Shown: positions 36,865 through 45,359 of the stretch, piece after piece
Layout of the letters: each line of letters opens with the position of its first letter
Position numbering within the stretch: the stretch's first letter is position 1
Assembly (NCBI RefSeq): GCF_902459475.1
Contig: NZ_LR699114.1
Coordinates: 62,001-126,000, forward strand
Direction of reading: 5' to 3'
DNA from: Aquicella lusitana
Lineage (GTDB): Bacteria > Pseudomonadota > Gammaproteobacteria > DSM-16500
Length of the DNA: 64,000 nucleotides
The notes under the pieces: model-generated
Told to the model about the DNA's origin: nothing
What the model saw: only the letters and a program-made list of their open reading frames with translations
Database searches by the model: none
Translations under genes and position numbers: made by a program

Positions 36865-37320
36865 ATGAATCAAATTGTTAAACGCCCTCTCTTTTCAAAT
36901 TTATCGGAACTTCATCAAGCCCTTGATCGCATGTTTGAACCATCTTCCTTCTTAGATCGTGAAAACTGGCTTTCGAATGTCGTTGGATCAAATTGGACGC
37001 CAACCATTGATATTAAAGACGAAGCAAATCAATATGTCATTCGAGCAGATGTGCCGGGTGTAGATCCCAAAAATATAGAAGTAAGTATCGATAAAGGCAT
37101 GCTCACAATTAGGGGACATAGAGAAACAGAAACTAAGGAAGAGCGTGAAAATTATGTTCACGTCGAAAGATCACAAGGATCCTTTTATCGTACCATCAGT
37201 CTGTCTAATGCAGCTGATTCGTCAAAGATTAGTGCCAAGAGTAAACACGGTGTATTAGAAATTACTATTCCAAAAGCAAAGGAAAGTTTGTCACAAAAAA
37301 TTCAAATAAAAGAAGAATAA
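36865..37320 (+). CDS. small heat-shock protein Hsp20 (IbpA-type), copy 2
   Basis: 151 residues from the ATG at 36865, chosen because GGAGG lies eight bases upstream; the frame runs further back without a ribosome site. The alpha-crystallin domain spans about 40-150: WTPTIDIKDEANQYVIRADVPGV, RGHRETETKEERENY, ISAKSKHGVLEITIPK. A holdase chaperone. TATAAT at 36794-36799 may be the -10 of its own promoter (-35 poor). A strong hairpin terminator follows. Confidence 0.95.
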   Translation: MNQIVKRPLFSNLSELHQALDRMFEPSSFLDRENWLSNVVGSNWTPTIDIKDEANQYVIRADVPGVDPKNIEVSIDKGMLTIRGHRETETKEERENYVHVERSQGSFYRTISLSNAADSSKISAKSKHGVLEITIPKAKESLSQKIQIKEE

Positions 37321-37330
37321 AATTTCATAC

Positions 37331-37359
37331 AAAGCCGGTAAGGATTATTTGCCGGCTTT
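37331..37359 (+). terminator. terminator after hsp20 copy 2
   Basis: AAAGCCGG (37331-37338) pairs with CCGGCTTT (37352-37359); the stem can be extended inwards by A-T and G-T pairs. ATTG follows, so only a short T-run, but the stem is strong. Confidence 0.6.
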
Positions 37360-37496
37360 ATTGAAAGGGAAATGAGTGCAATGTCGTGCTTAATGAAAAA
37401 AATAATCATGATGACTCCTATTAAACACTGTTTATTTAGGAATATGGCATATTACTTACTAATCCGCATAAAAAGGAGAATTGACTATGCTAAAGA

Positions 37497-37513
37497 GAGC
37501 ATTATTTATTTTA
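37497..37513 (+). pseudogene. start of a gene cut off by the right IS982 copy
   Basis: AAAAGGAG eight bases before an ATG opens a frame MLKRALFI, a signal-peptide-like beginning, which is broken after about six codons by the left end of the IS982 at 37514. The fused frame stops at 37559. The rest of the gene is not in the window, so this must have been lost when the IS inserted or when the element was assembled in its donor. Confidence 0.55.
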
Positions 37514-38521
37514 ACCTCAGTTATGGATAAGCGAATTTTAACTTTTTGAAAAGATTGAAAATAAGAAAGGCGCTTGGTAAATTTTGCCATTTTTAACCGC
37601 CCAAGGTTTTGAATGGAGTCAAAATGCTACTAGCGCCGATCGTTGAAATTTTCTGTGATATTGATGAGTTTTACAAGAACCATGTAAAAGAATCTGCAAA
37701 TAAAATTTTGCCCTTACCTAAAGGCAAACGTCAGAGGAAAACAGAATTAAGTGAAAGCGAGATGATGACGATCATGATTTTATTTCACTTAAGCCACTAT
37801 CGCACATTCAAGGATTTTTATCTGGATTGTGTGTTAGGCCAACTTTTTCGAGAATTTCCTAAAGCGGTAAGCTATCCACGTTTTGTTGCACTCATGCCAA
37901 GGTTGCTTGCACCACTAACGGCGTATGTACTATCAAGAACAGGAAAACACACCGGATTGTATTATTTGGATTCTACAAAAATGGTTGTATGCCACAATCG
38001 TCGAATTTACAGAAATAAAGTTTTTAAAGGCATTGCTGAACGCGGACACTGTTCTGTAGGCTTTTTTTATGGATTCAAATTACATTTAGCGATCAATCAC
38101 CAGGGAGAAATTATGAGTTTTTGCATTACAAAAGGAAATGTTGATGATAGAGAAGTTGTTGAAAAATTAATGCAAGGATTAACTGGTTTTGGTGCGGGCG
38201 ATAAAGGATACATCAGCAAAAAATTAGCGGAGTCGCTTGCAAAACGAGGCATAAAATTGATTACGAAAGTTAGAAAAAACATGAAGAAAAAAATGCTAAG
38301 CGCGTTCGAAAAATTTTTTCTTTATCAGCGAAGCATTGTAGAAACCGTCATTGATCAACTTAAATCTATCTGCCATATTGAGCATACTCGACATCGCAGT
38401 CCGGTAAATTTTCTGGTTAATCTTGTTAGTGGTTTAGCAGGTTACTGTTTAAAAGCAAAAAAACCGTCTATCAGCAGAAGTAAATTTTGGATGTCCTCAA
38501 TTGCTTAACCATAACTGAGGT
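37514..38521 (+). mobile_element. IS982-family element, right copy, intact (1008 bp)
   Basis: Inverted repeats ACCTCAGTTATGG at both ends; complete transposase gene. The left inner flank is TATTTTA and the right outer flank is TACATTA, so this copy alone has no matching duplication; the match is with the far left end of the composite. Confidence 0.95.
37624..38508 (+). CDS. IS982-family transposase
   Basis: 294 residues from the ATG at 37624 with GGAG five bases upstream. The DDE-type core is seen in YYLDSTKMVVCHNRRI (D), GAGDKGYISKKL (D) and [19 protein letters not shown] (E), with [14 protein letters not shown] at the end, all characteristic of IS982. It is the only intact IS982 transposase in the window and could mobilise the whole composite element. 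Confidence 0.95.
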   Translation: MLLAPIVEIFCDIDEFYKNHVKESANKILPLPKGKRQRKTELSESEMMTIMILFHLSHYRTFKDFYLDCVLGQLFREFPKAVSYPRFVALMPRLLAPLTAYVLSRTGKHTGLYYLDSTKMVVCHNRRIYRNKVFKGIAERGHCSVGFFYGFKLHLAINHQGEIMSFCITKGNVDDREVVEKLMQGLTGFGAGDKGYISKKLAESLAKRGIKLITKVRKNMKKKMLSAFEKFFLYQRSIVETVIDQLKSICHIEHTRHRSPVNFLVNLVSGLAGYCLKAKKPSISRSKFWMSSIA

Positions 38522-38528
38522 TACATTA
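38522..38528. repeat. right 7-bp target-site duplication of the composite element
   Basis: TACATTA immediately after the right IS982 end; pairs with 30328-30334. Confidence 0.85.
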
Positions 38529-38788
38529 AGAAAAATGCTAACTGGCTAAAAAAATATTGTGATGCTGTGTCCCTTGCGGATGATATCCGAGGGCTACGGG
38601 AAAGGAACCTAAACACAGCCGGAACCACTGATACATTGACTAAGTGGGGAGAAGATTATAAAAAAATCATCGATGCATTGCCTACACTAATACAAAAAAA
38701 GATTGATGAGAAAGAAGCTACGCTTCAGTATTGGCAGAATGCGAAAAAAGCGTATGAGCAGACGCCAAAAGTGCATAAAGTGTATTAA
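38529..38788 (+). pseudogene. 3' part of the gene split by the IS982-bounded element
   Basis: Continues the frame of 30121-30334: ATT A joined to AG gives Ile-Lys, then KNANWLKKYCDAVSLADD and on to the stop at 38788. An internal GTG at 38567 could in principle restart translation, but no ribosome site is seen. The C-terminal 70 residues are helical and Lys-rich. No family recognised. It is convergent with parC, seven bases away. Confidence 0.85.
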
Positions 38789-38795
38789 GCCGTAG

Positions 38796-41036
38796 TTAAG
38801 TGGTCTCCACTTTCAGCGTCTTGACATGACGACAGCCGCGCGGCAAGAGATTACCGCGCCGGCTGCGTTCGCCCACATAATATTTCCAGTCCGTCGGTTT
38901 CATGGTAAAGGGCTTGCCGTCGCCAATAATCAACAGATTCTGATTTTCGTTCAATATCGCAATGTCCTTCACATATTCTTCACGCGTTCCTACCTTGCTG
39001 CTAGGAATGCTGATCAGTTTATTGCCTTTACCTTTTGCGAGTTGCGGTAAGTCTTTTAATGGAAAGATGAGCAGATGGCCAATGTTGGAAACGGCAGCAA
39101 GGTATTCAGTTTCAATGTCAGCAACTAGTCTGGGGCCGAGTGAGCGAGAACCTTTGGGAACGGAGAGGGCGGCTTTGCCTGCGCGGTTTTTGCCATAAAG
39201 TTCGCCCAGCCTTACTATGAATCCATAGCCTGCATCGGATGCCAGCACATAAAGCTGATCGGATTCGCCCAGCATGACGCCTACAAATTCCGCGCCGGGC
39301 GGGGGATTGAGTTTGCCCGTTAGCGGCTCACCCTGACCGCGAGCGGAGGGCAGCGTATGTGCGGGCAAGGAATAAGCGCGCCCAGTGGTATCCAGAAAGA
39401 CAGCGGGTTGATTGCTGCGCCCAACGGCGGATGCCTGGAATTGATCGCCAGCCTTGTAGTTTAAACTGTAAGGATCAATGTCATGACCTTTTGCCGCGCG
39501 TACCCAGCCTTTATTGGAGAGAACAACGGTGATCGGCTCAGAGGGCAGAATTTCGGTTTCCTTCATCGCTTGCGCTTCTTTGCGTGCAACGATGGGTGAT
39601 TGACGAGCATCGCCGAATTTTTCTGCGTTAATCTGCAATTCCTGACGAATTAATTTTTTAAGTCGTGCAGAAGAACCCAGTGTTTTTTCAATATCATCGC
39701 GTTCCTGGGTCAGCTCTTCCTGCTCTTTGCGAATCTGCATTTCAGAAAGACGCGCAAGATGTCGCAACTTGGTATCGAGGATGGCGTCAGCCTGTTCTTC
39801 GCTAAGCTTGAACCGCTTCATCAACACGGGCTTGGGTTCATCTTCCTTGCGAATAATACGAATCACTTCATCCAAATTCAGATAAACGACAATCAAGCCA
39901 GCCAGAATATGCAAGCGATGGTTGATATCATCCAGTCGAAACTGTAATCGGCGTTTGACCGTGGTGGCACGATAATCCAGCCATTCATTTAAGATTTGCA
40001 GCAAGCCTTTGACTTGGGGCCGGCCATCAATGCCGATCATGTTCAGATTGACACGATAAGTACGCTCAAGATCGGTTGTCGCGAATAAATGATCCATTAA
40101 CGCTTCCACATCCACGCGATTGGAACGGGGTATAATGACAAGGCGTGTAGGATTTTCATGGTCGGATTCATCGCGTAAATCCGAGACCAGCGGCAATTTT
40201 TTGTCCTGCATTTGCTGGGCAATCTGTTCCAGTATTTTTGAGCCGGACACCTGGTAAGGCAGTGCCGTAATGACAATTTCGTCATTTTCTTCCGTATAAA
40301 CCGCACGCATGCGGATAGAACCTGTGCCTGTACGGTAGATGTCTTTGATATCAGATTTGGGCGTAATAATTTCCGCTTCAGTGGGATAATCAGGGCCAGG
40401 CACGTGAGCGAATATTTCTGAGAGTGTCGCCTTTGGGTTGTCAAGCAAGTGTACCAGCGCATTGACCACTTCGCGCAAGTTATGGGGAGGAATATCCGTT
40501 GCCATTCCTACTGCGATACCTGTCGTGCCATTGAGTAAAACGTTCGGTACCTGGGCTGGCAATAACGCGGGTTCACGCAGGGTGCCGTCAAAATTGGGAA
40601 CCCAGTCTACTGTTCCTTCTTCCAGTTCGGCGAGCAGTGCGTCTGCATAAGCAGACAGCCGCGATTCAGTATAGCGCATGGCGGCGAAGGATTTTGGATC
40701 ATCAGGCGAGCCGAAATTTCCCTGCCCCTCGATCAGGGGGTGTCGATAGGAGAAAGGCTGCGCCATTAAAACCAGGGCTTCATAACAGGCTGCATCACCG
40801 TGTGGATGAAACTTACCGAGCACGTCGCCCACGGTGCGCGCCGATTTTTTGAATTTGGATACGGATTTCAATCCCAATTCGGACATGGCATAAATAATGC
40901 GCCGTTGTACGGGCTTCAAACCATCGCCAATATGAGGAAGCGCACGATCTAGAATGACATACATGGAATAGTCGAGATAAGCTTTTTCAACGTACTCGCG
41001 CAAGGGGATGTGTTCGATATTATTTGCCGTAGCCAT
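38796..41036 (-). CDS. parC: DNA topoisomerase IV subunit A
   Basis: 746-residue ParC, decatenating daughter chromosomes with ParE. The N-terminal breakage-reunion domain includes [24 protein letters not shown], and the active Tyr lies in [10 protein letters not shown]. The C-terminal beta-pinwheel follows. In the quinolone-determining region the sequence is [10 protein letters not shown] (77-86): the position equal to E. coli Ser80 is Ala82, while the Glu84 equivalent is kept. It starts three bases after the end of parE and is certainly co-transcribed. Confidence 0.97.
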   Translation of the reverse strand: MATANNIEHIPLREYVEKAYLDYSMYVILDRALPHIGDGLKPVQRRIIYAMSELGLKSVSKFKKSARTVGDVLGKFHPHGDAACYEALVLMAQPFSYRHPLIEGQGNFGSPDDPKSFAAMRYTESRLSAYADALLAELEEGTVDWVPNFDGTLREPALLPAQVPNVLLNGTTGIAVGMATDIPPHNLREVVNALVHLLDNPKATLSEIFAHVPGPDYPTEAEIITPKSDIKDIYRTGTGSIRMRAVYTEENDEIVITALPYQVSGSKILEQIAQQMQDKKLPLVSDLRDESDHENPTRLVIIPRSNRVDVEALMDHLFATTDLERTYRVNLNMIGIDGRPQVKGLLQILNEWLDYRATTVKRRLQFRLDDINHRLHILAGLIVVYLNLDEVIRIIRKEDEPKPVLMKRFKLSEEQADAILDTKLRHLARLSEMQIRKEQEELTQERDDIEKTLGSSARLKKLIRQELQINAEKFGDARQSPIVARKEAQAMKETEILPSEPITVVLSNKGWVRAAKGHDIDPYSLNYKAGDQFQASAVGRSNQPAVFLDTTGRAYSLPAHTLPSARGQGEPLTGKLNPPPGAEFVGVMLGESDQLYVLASDAGYGFIVRLGELYGKNRAGKAALSVPKGSRSLGPRLVADIETEYLAAVSNIGHLLIFPLKDLPQLAKGKGNKLISIPSSKVGTREEYVKDIAILNENQNLLIIGDGKPFTMKPTDWKYYVGERSRRGNLLPRGCRHVKTLKVETT

Positions 41037-41039
41037 GTG

Positions 41040-42947
41040 TTAAATAATCTCCGCTAAGTTGCCTTTGCTTTCCAGCCATGCCTTGCGGTCCTGGGCACGC
41101 TTTTTGGCGAGAAGCATATCAAGCATTTCGTCACTGTGATCTTTGGGTTTGATGGTCAACTGCATCAGGCGGCGTGTATCCGGGTCCATGGTGGTTTCGC
41201 GCAGCTGCATGGGGTTCATTTCACCCAATCCTTTAAACCGGATCACATTGACTTTGGGTTTTCTCTCTTTATATTCAGCACTGATGCGGTCAAGAATGCC
41301 CTGTTTTTCCGCTTCATCCAGCGCATAATAAATTTCTTTGCCGTGATCGACACGAAAGAGCGGCGGCATGGCAACACACACATGGCCCGCTTCCACCAGC
41401 GGCCGGAAGTGTTTGAGGAAAAGCGCGCACAAAAGCGTCGCGATATGGTTACCGTCAGAATCTGCGTCAGCAAGGATGCAGATTTTGCCGTAACGGAGCC
41501 CTTGTAAATTGGTGGAGCCGGGATCAACACCAATTGCCACGGCGATGTCATGAATTTCCTGCGATGACAGGATTTCATTGGAATCCACTTCCCACGTATT
41601 TAAAATCTTGCCGCGTAAAGGCATCACTGCCTGGAATTCGCGATTACGCGCTTGTTTCGCGGATCCGCCTGCTGAATCACCTTCAACTAAAAATAATTCC
41701 GTGCGACCGACATCCTGTGAAGTGCAATCAATCAATTTGCCGGGCAGGGCAGGGCCTGCGGTCACTTTTTTACGGGCTACGGTTTGCGCCGCTTTCAGGC
41801 GTTTTTGCGCGCTCAAAATGGCCAGATTGGCCAGCGCTTCACCCAGCGCAACATGCTGGTTCAGCCATAAGCTAAAAGCGTCCTTGACGACACCCGAGAC
41901 AAAAGTGGCGCATTCGCGCGATGACAGTCGTTCTTTGGTTTGGCCTGAAAATTGTGGATCATGTAATTTGACTGAAATAATATGTGCGCACTGGTCCCAC
42001 ACATCTTCTGCCGAAAGTTTAATGCCGCGGGGCAATAAATTGCGAAATTCGCAGAATTCACGCAGCGCTTCCAGAAGGCCTACACGAAAGCCCGAGACAT
42101 GGGTGCCGCCAAGCGGCGTTGGGATCAGGTTCACATAACTTTCGTTTACGATGTTGCCGCCTTCGGGCAGCCAGGTGACGGCCCAATCCACTGCTTCATG
42201 ATCGCTCGCAAAAGAGCCAAGGAATGGTTCTTCGGGAATGCGTTCTGCTTCGCCAATGGCTTCCTGAAGATAATTACTGAGGCCGTTTTCGTAATACCAT
42301 TCTTCTGTCTGCCCTGTGCTGGCATCGGTAAAAGTGACATGTAAACCAGGACAGAGCACGGCTTTGGCGCGTAGGGCGTATTTTAATTTATTGTGGGCAA
42401 AGCGGGGAGAATCAAAATATTTTTCTTCCGGCCAAAAACGTACGCTGGTGCCAGTTTCACCCTTGTTGGCTTTACCTGTTATGCTTAATTTGGAAGCTTT
42501 TTCGCCATGCGCAAATTGCATGGAATAAATATTCCCGTCACGCTTGATGGTGACTTCCAGCTTTTTAGAAAGCGCATTGACGACAGAAATACCGACACCG
42601 TGCAAGCCGCCTGAAAATCGGTATTGTTTGTTGGAAAACTTCGCGCCGCTATGCAGACGCGTGAGAATGAGTTCCACGCCCGAGACTTTTTCGCCCGGGT
42701 GTACATCAACAGGCATACCGCGGCCATCGTCGATCACTTCGAGGGAATGGTCTTTATGCAGGATCACGTCGATGCGTTTTGCATATCCTTCCAGGGCTTC
42801 ATCTACGCTATTATCGATTACTTCATGGGCGAGATGATTGGGGTTGGTTGTGTCGGTATACATGCCTGGGCGGCGACGCACCGGCTCGAGGCCGCTTAAG
42901 ACTTCGATTGACGTTCCAGTACTTCCCGTGTAAACGGCTGGCTCCAT
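41040..42947 (-). CDS. parE: DNA topoisomerase IV subunit B
   Basis: 635-residue ParE. GHKL ATPase motifs: EVIDNSVDEAL, DDGRGMPVD, GGLHGVGISVVNALS. TOPRIM motifs: EGDSAGGSAKQARNR, PLRGKILN and DADSDGNHIATLL. Conserved ParE sequence begins at IEVLSGLEPVRRRPGMYTDTT; the preceding 13 residues (MEPAVYTGSTGTS) come from nudF DNA read in another frame, so the start codon at 42947 appears to have been acquired through a deletion. No clear ribosome site precedes it. Downstream parC follows at once. Confidence 0.96.
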   Translation of the reverse strand: MEPAVYTGSTGTSIEVLSGLEPVRRRPGMYTDTTNPNHLAHEVIDNSVDEALEGYAKRIDVILHKDHSLEVIDDGRGMPVDVHPGEKVSGVELILTRLHSGAKFSNKQYRFSGGLHGVGISVVNALSKKLEVTIKRDGNIYSMQFAHGEKASKLSITGKANKGETGTSVRFWPEEKYFDSPRFAHNKLKYALRAKAVLCPGLHVTFTDASTGQTEEWYYENGLSNYLQEAIGEAERIPEEPFLGSFASDHEAVDWAVTWLPEGGNIVNESYVNLIPTPLGGTHVSGFRVGLLEALREFCEFRNLLPRGIKLSAEDVWDQCAHIISVKLHDPQFSGQTKERLSSRECATFVSGVVKDAFSLWLNQHVALGEALANLAILSAQKRLKAAQTVARKKVTAGPALPGKLIDCTSQDVGRTELFLVEGDSAGGSAKQARNREFQAVMPLRGKILNTWEVDSNEILSSQEIHDIAVAIGVDPGSTNLQGLRYGKICILADADSDGNHIATLLCALFLKHFRPLVEAGHVCVAMPPLFRVDHGKEIYYALDEAEKQGILDRISAEYKERKPKVNVIRFKGLGEMNPMQLRETTMDPDTRRLMQLTIKPKDHSDEMLDMLLAKKRAQDRKAWLESKGNLAEII

Positions 42948-43069
42948 TCGCCATTAAAAGTCCGATGGCGTACGTGATAGCGGGCAAGGCGAAAAATGCC
43001 CTGATAAAGCACTTCACGCCGGATGATTTCATAATCATTCTGGGAAAAAGATTGTAGATTATTCTGCAT
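42896..43069 (-). pseudogene. nudF': 5' remnant of nudF (ADP-ribose pyrophosphatase)
   Basis: 57 codons, too short for an ordinary gene call. NDYEIIRREVLYQGIF, RHRTFNGEW and TREVLERQ match the NudF N-terminus (E. coli NDVEIIARETLYRGFF, RHRLFNGQ, RREIFERG). The Nudix box and the rest are missing: homology stops at ERQS and the frame ends inside parE. The ATG overlaps the ubiK stop codon by one base. In E. coli nudF lies upstream of parE on the same strand, so a deletion joining the two explains the structure. Confidence 0.88.
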
Positions 43070-43329
43070 TATTTATGGCGTTTATTTTTTAATAACGTTT
43101 CCAGTTGTTTGATATGCGTTTCAAGCTCTTCCAGTTTTTTGCGTGAACGCAGTAATACTTTGGTCTGCGTATCAAATTCTTCGCGCGTGACCAGGTCAAA
43201 TTTGGTAAACGTTCGGGAAAGGATGCGCTGGCAATTTTTTTCAAAATCCTTTTTGAAGGTGCTTAAATGTGACGGCAGAGCATCCGTTAATTGAGCAGCA
43301 AGCTTTTTGAGCAAGTCTGTTTTGGTCAT
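43069..43329 (-). CDS. ubiK: ubiquinone biosynthesis accessory factor UbiK (YqiC/BMFP)
   Basis: 86 residues from MTKTDLLKKLAAQL, chosen because GGGG lies upstream and because it matches the family N-terminus. An N-terminal amphipathic helix is followed by VTREEFDTQTKVLLRSRKKLEELETHIKQLE, the conserved membrane-associating coiled coil. UbiK helps the aerobic ubiquinone complex. Its stop overlaps the nudF remnant start, so the genes form one transcript towards parE-parC. Confidence 0.88.
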   Translation of the reverse strand: MTKTDLLKKLAAQLTDALPSHLSTFKKDFEKNCQRILSRTFTKFDLVTREEFDTQTKVLLRSRKKLEELETHIKQLETLLKNKRHK

Positions 43330-43482
43330 GCGTTCAATCCCCTTCCATGTTTTTGGCTTCATTATAGCTGATTTACCGTAAATAGATAGGCTGGCAGATA
43401 GGATTGGGCTTGTCTATCGCCTTCGGGTTGTTGGATAATTCGTCCCCGCGTTATTTTACTAATAGGTGACAAGGAAAAAATT

Positions 43483-43905
43483 ATGGAATGGGTCAAACAA
43501 AGCGTGAACGCTCAATTTGCAGGGTTGGTTTTAAATCTGGTTGCGCTGCATCAAAAATATGGAAAAGAAAAGAACAAGACTGAATTTCAAGAAATCAAGC
43601 AGGCGTGTGAACAGGCATTAGAAGTCTTATTTGTAAAAGAGATGCCAAAGGAAGTAGATACGAAAATGCGTACGGTGATAAATGCAATTAATACTGCGCT
43701 AAACGGCATCAAAAAGAAAAAAGGCAATCAGGGCTGGGATATCTTTGAAGCGGATATGAAAATGGTTGAAAGAGCAAAAGAGATATTCGACATTGCATTT
43801 AATGAGAATGTAAAAGAAGAAGAACGCAAAAAAAAGAAACCAAAAAAACAACGCTGGAATTACAGTCAATGGAAAGTGAGCATAAAGAAAATGAACCAAC
43901 ATTAG
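43483..43905 (+). CDS. protein of unknown function
   Basis: 140 residues, helical and soluble, Lys-rich towards the C-terminus (KEEERKKKKPKKQRWNYSQW). No signal peptide or membrane segment. AAGGA lies before the ATG. Its last 37 bases overlap the next gene, a two-helix membrane protein, so the two are probably translated together. No family recognised. Confidence 0.62.
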   Translation: MEWVKQSVNAQFAGLVLNLVALHQKYGKEKNKTEFQEIKQACEQALEVLFVKEMPKEVDTKMRTVINAINTALNGIKKKKGNQGWDIFEADMKMVERAKEIFDIAFNENVKEEERKKKKPKKQRWNYSQWKVSIKKMNQH

Positions 43906-44411
43906 AAGAAGACGACGGCCCGCATTTATCCGATTTGATTATTGCCTCGCATGATTTTTTGCAGCAGCAAATTAACCTGCTTGATCAGCTGCCTGAGCGC
44001 GATTATTCCTGGAACGCTTTTTTTAAAAGCACCTGGAACCGTTCATGGAAGCGGCATCCCGTGCTTTCAGGCGTGAGCGCAGCCACTTTGTATACGGCAG
44101 CGAGTTACGAATTGCTTGATCTGCTTAACCAATTTGTCAGTCCTTATGTAGATGAATTATTGCATGCTGATACAACCGGGTGGGGAATGAAGGAAATGCT
44201 CAAGGTAGGAGGCGCGGCGATAGGTTTTGCTGTCGCAGCGGGTGTGATTTATATCAGCCGCCCCAAGACTGCATCGGCACTGTCTGAGCAAGAGGCTAAA
44301 TCGGATAGTGTTGTCAGAATTGATATCATTGGAACAGATGAAAATGAAAAGGCCCCCTTATTGCAAAAGGAAATGACGAACCGCCATCGCATCAGCCCGA
44401 TGTGCTGTTAA
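43869..44411 (+). CDS. putative membrane protein, unknown function
   Basis: 180 residues. An acidic N-terminal region is followed by two moderately hydrophobic segments (about 65-88 and 112-130, the latter VGGAAIGFAVAAGVIYI) and a hydrophilic tail ending CC. It begins inside the end of the preceding unknown gene. Convergent with the spermidine-synthase-like gene, three bases away. No family recognised; hairpin-type membrane insertion is a guess from hydrophobicity. Confidence 0.62.
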   Translation: MESEHKENEPTLEEDDGPHLSDLIIASHDFLQQQINLLDQLPERDYSWNAFFKSTWNRSWKRHPVLSGVSAATLYTAASYELLDLLNQFVSPYVDELLHADTTGWGMKEMLKVGGAAIGFAVAAGVIYISRPKTASALSEQEAKSDSVVRIDIIGTDENEKAPLLQKEMTNRHRISPMCC

Positions 44412-44414
44412 TGT

Positions 44415-45224
44415 TTATTGGAATAGGTCAGGTTCTTCGCGCATGAATTCAGGTAAGGCCATGGCTGCTTTGTGTACGTCAAAGTTGTAATAGCGTGTTG
44501 CAAACGTCCGGTTATAAATGCGCTTTTCTCGCATACGATAAATGCCTGGCCGTTTTGCGGCTAACGCCACGGTACGCCAGCCACCGGGATAGCTCGGTTG
44601 GGGAAAACTGAGAAACTGACAATGTGCAAAGCCTGCGTTTTGCAGGCTTTGCTGCCAAAGCTTTAAAGATTGGGGCTGAAGCAGCGAAGCCACACAGGGC
44701 TGCACTATCAATCCATCACATTTCAATATACGAAAGTAATGACACAGATCTTCATGCACGGCTGTTTCAGTGGATGAAGTCTGAATGATCAAATCAAATC
44801 GATCGGATTCGCATTGTGATAGCCATTGATTTGTATCGAGGTCATAAGATTGAATGCGTGTATCTTTGGTTTCAGGATAGACTTCAGCGAAATAATGTCG
44901 AAGCATTTTCTGCAAAGTGATTTGGTTATCTATACAGTCGATGGTGCTAATAGCCGAATGCTTGATGACTTCTTGGCAGGTGCCGAAACTGCTACCTATA
45001 ATCGCAACGGTTTCTGGATATGCGTGCGTAAAGAGAGCGGGATGCGCGAGCATTTCATGGTAAAAAAAGCCGTCATGCTCTGACATAATAATTTTTCCAT
45101 TCAAGCTTAGTATCTTTCCAAAAGGAACCGTTTGATAAACGGCTATCTTGCCTTGGGGAGTTTCCTTTTCGTCCAGTTTTTCCTGAATTTCTATGGCGAA
45201 GTTTTTTAATAACTGTTTTGGCAT
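44415..45224 (-). CDS. divergent spermidine synthase-like protein
   Basis: 269 residues with the order of a polyamine aminopropyltransferase: a beta-rich N-terminus (GKILSLNGKIIMSEHDGFFYHEML), then a Rossmann methyltransferase fold. The key motifs are altered. IIGSSFGTCQE replaces the usual GGGDGG loop, and FDLIIQTSSTET replaces YDLI-DSTDP with its catalytic Asp. SYPGGWRTVALAAKR and the C-terminal FATRYYNFDVHKAAMALP are kept. It may be inactive or use another substrate. Start supported by length only. Confidence 0.75.
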   Translation of the reverse strand: MPKQLLKNFAIEIQEKLDEKETPQGKIAVYQTVPFGKILSLNGKIIMSEHDGFFYHEMLAHPALFTHAYPETVAIIGSSFGTCQEVIKHSAISTIDCIDNQITLQKMLRHYFAEVYPETKDTRIQSYDLDTNQWLSQCESDRFDLIIQTSSTETAVHEDLCHYFRILKCDGLIVQPCVASLLQPQSLKLWQQSLQNAGFAHCQFLSFPQPSYPGGWRTVALAAKRPGIYRMREKRIYNRTFATRYYNFDVHKAAMALPEFMREEPDLFQ

Positions 45225-45359
45225 AAGGCATTCCGCTGGTTTTATTTGATATTAATTGCTATCTATTTCTGTCATGTTGTTCCTGCGCCGGCGAGATTTT
45301 GACTTCGCCATAATCATAAGATAATGTGCTGATGAAAATAAAAACTCAAGAGCGCTGCC

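Larger units (their letters stand above)
30335..38521. mobile_element. IS982-bounded composite element carrying heat-shock genes (8187 bp)
   Basis: Two directly repeated IS982-family copies (30335-32557, interrupted; 37514-38521, intact) bound 4956 bases of cargo: hsp20, rhodanese, gatC (minus strand) and groES, groEL, hsp20 (plus strand). The outer flanks are a perfect 7-bp direct repeat TACATTA. Excising 30335-38528 joins two reading frames into one intact gene, showing that the element entered a pre-existing gene. The cargo is visibly richer in A and T than the flanking chromosome. No resistance or conjugation gene is present. The right-hand transposase could still act on both ends. Confidence 0.85.

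Noticed and set aside
30335-38521. Genomic island integrated by a tRNA-type integrase
   Set aside because: No integrase or tRNA gene is present; the IS982 ends and 7-bp duplication fully explain the boundaries.
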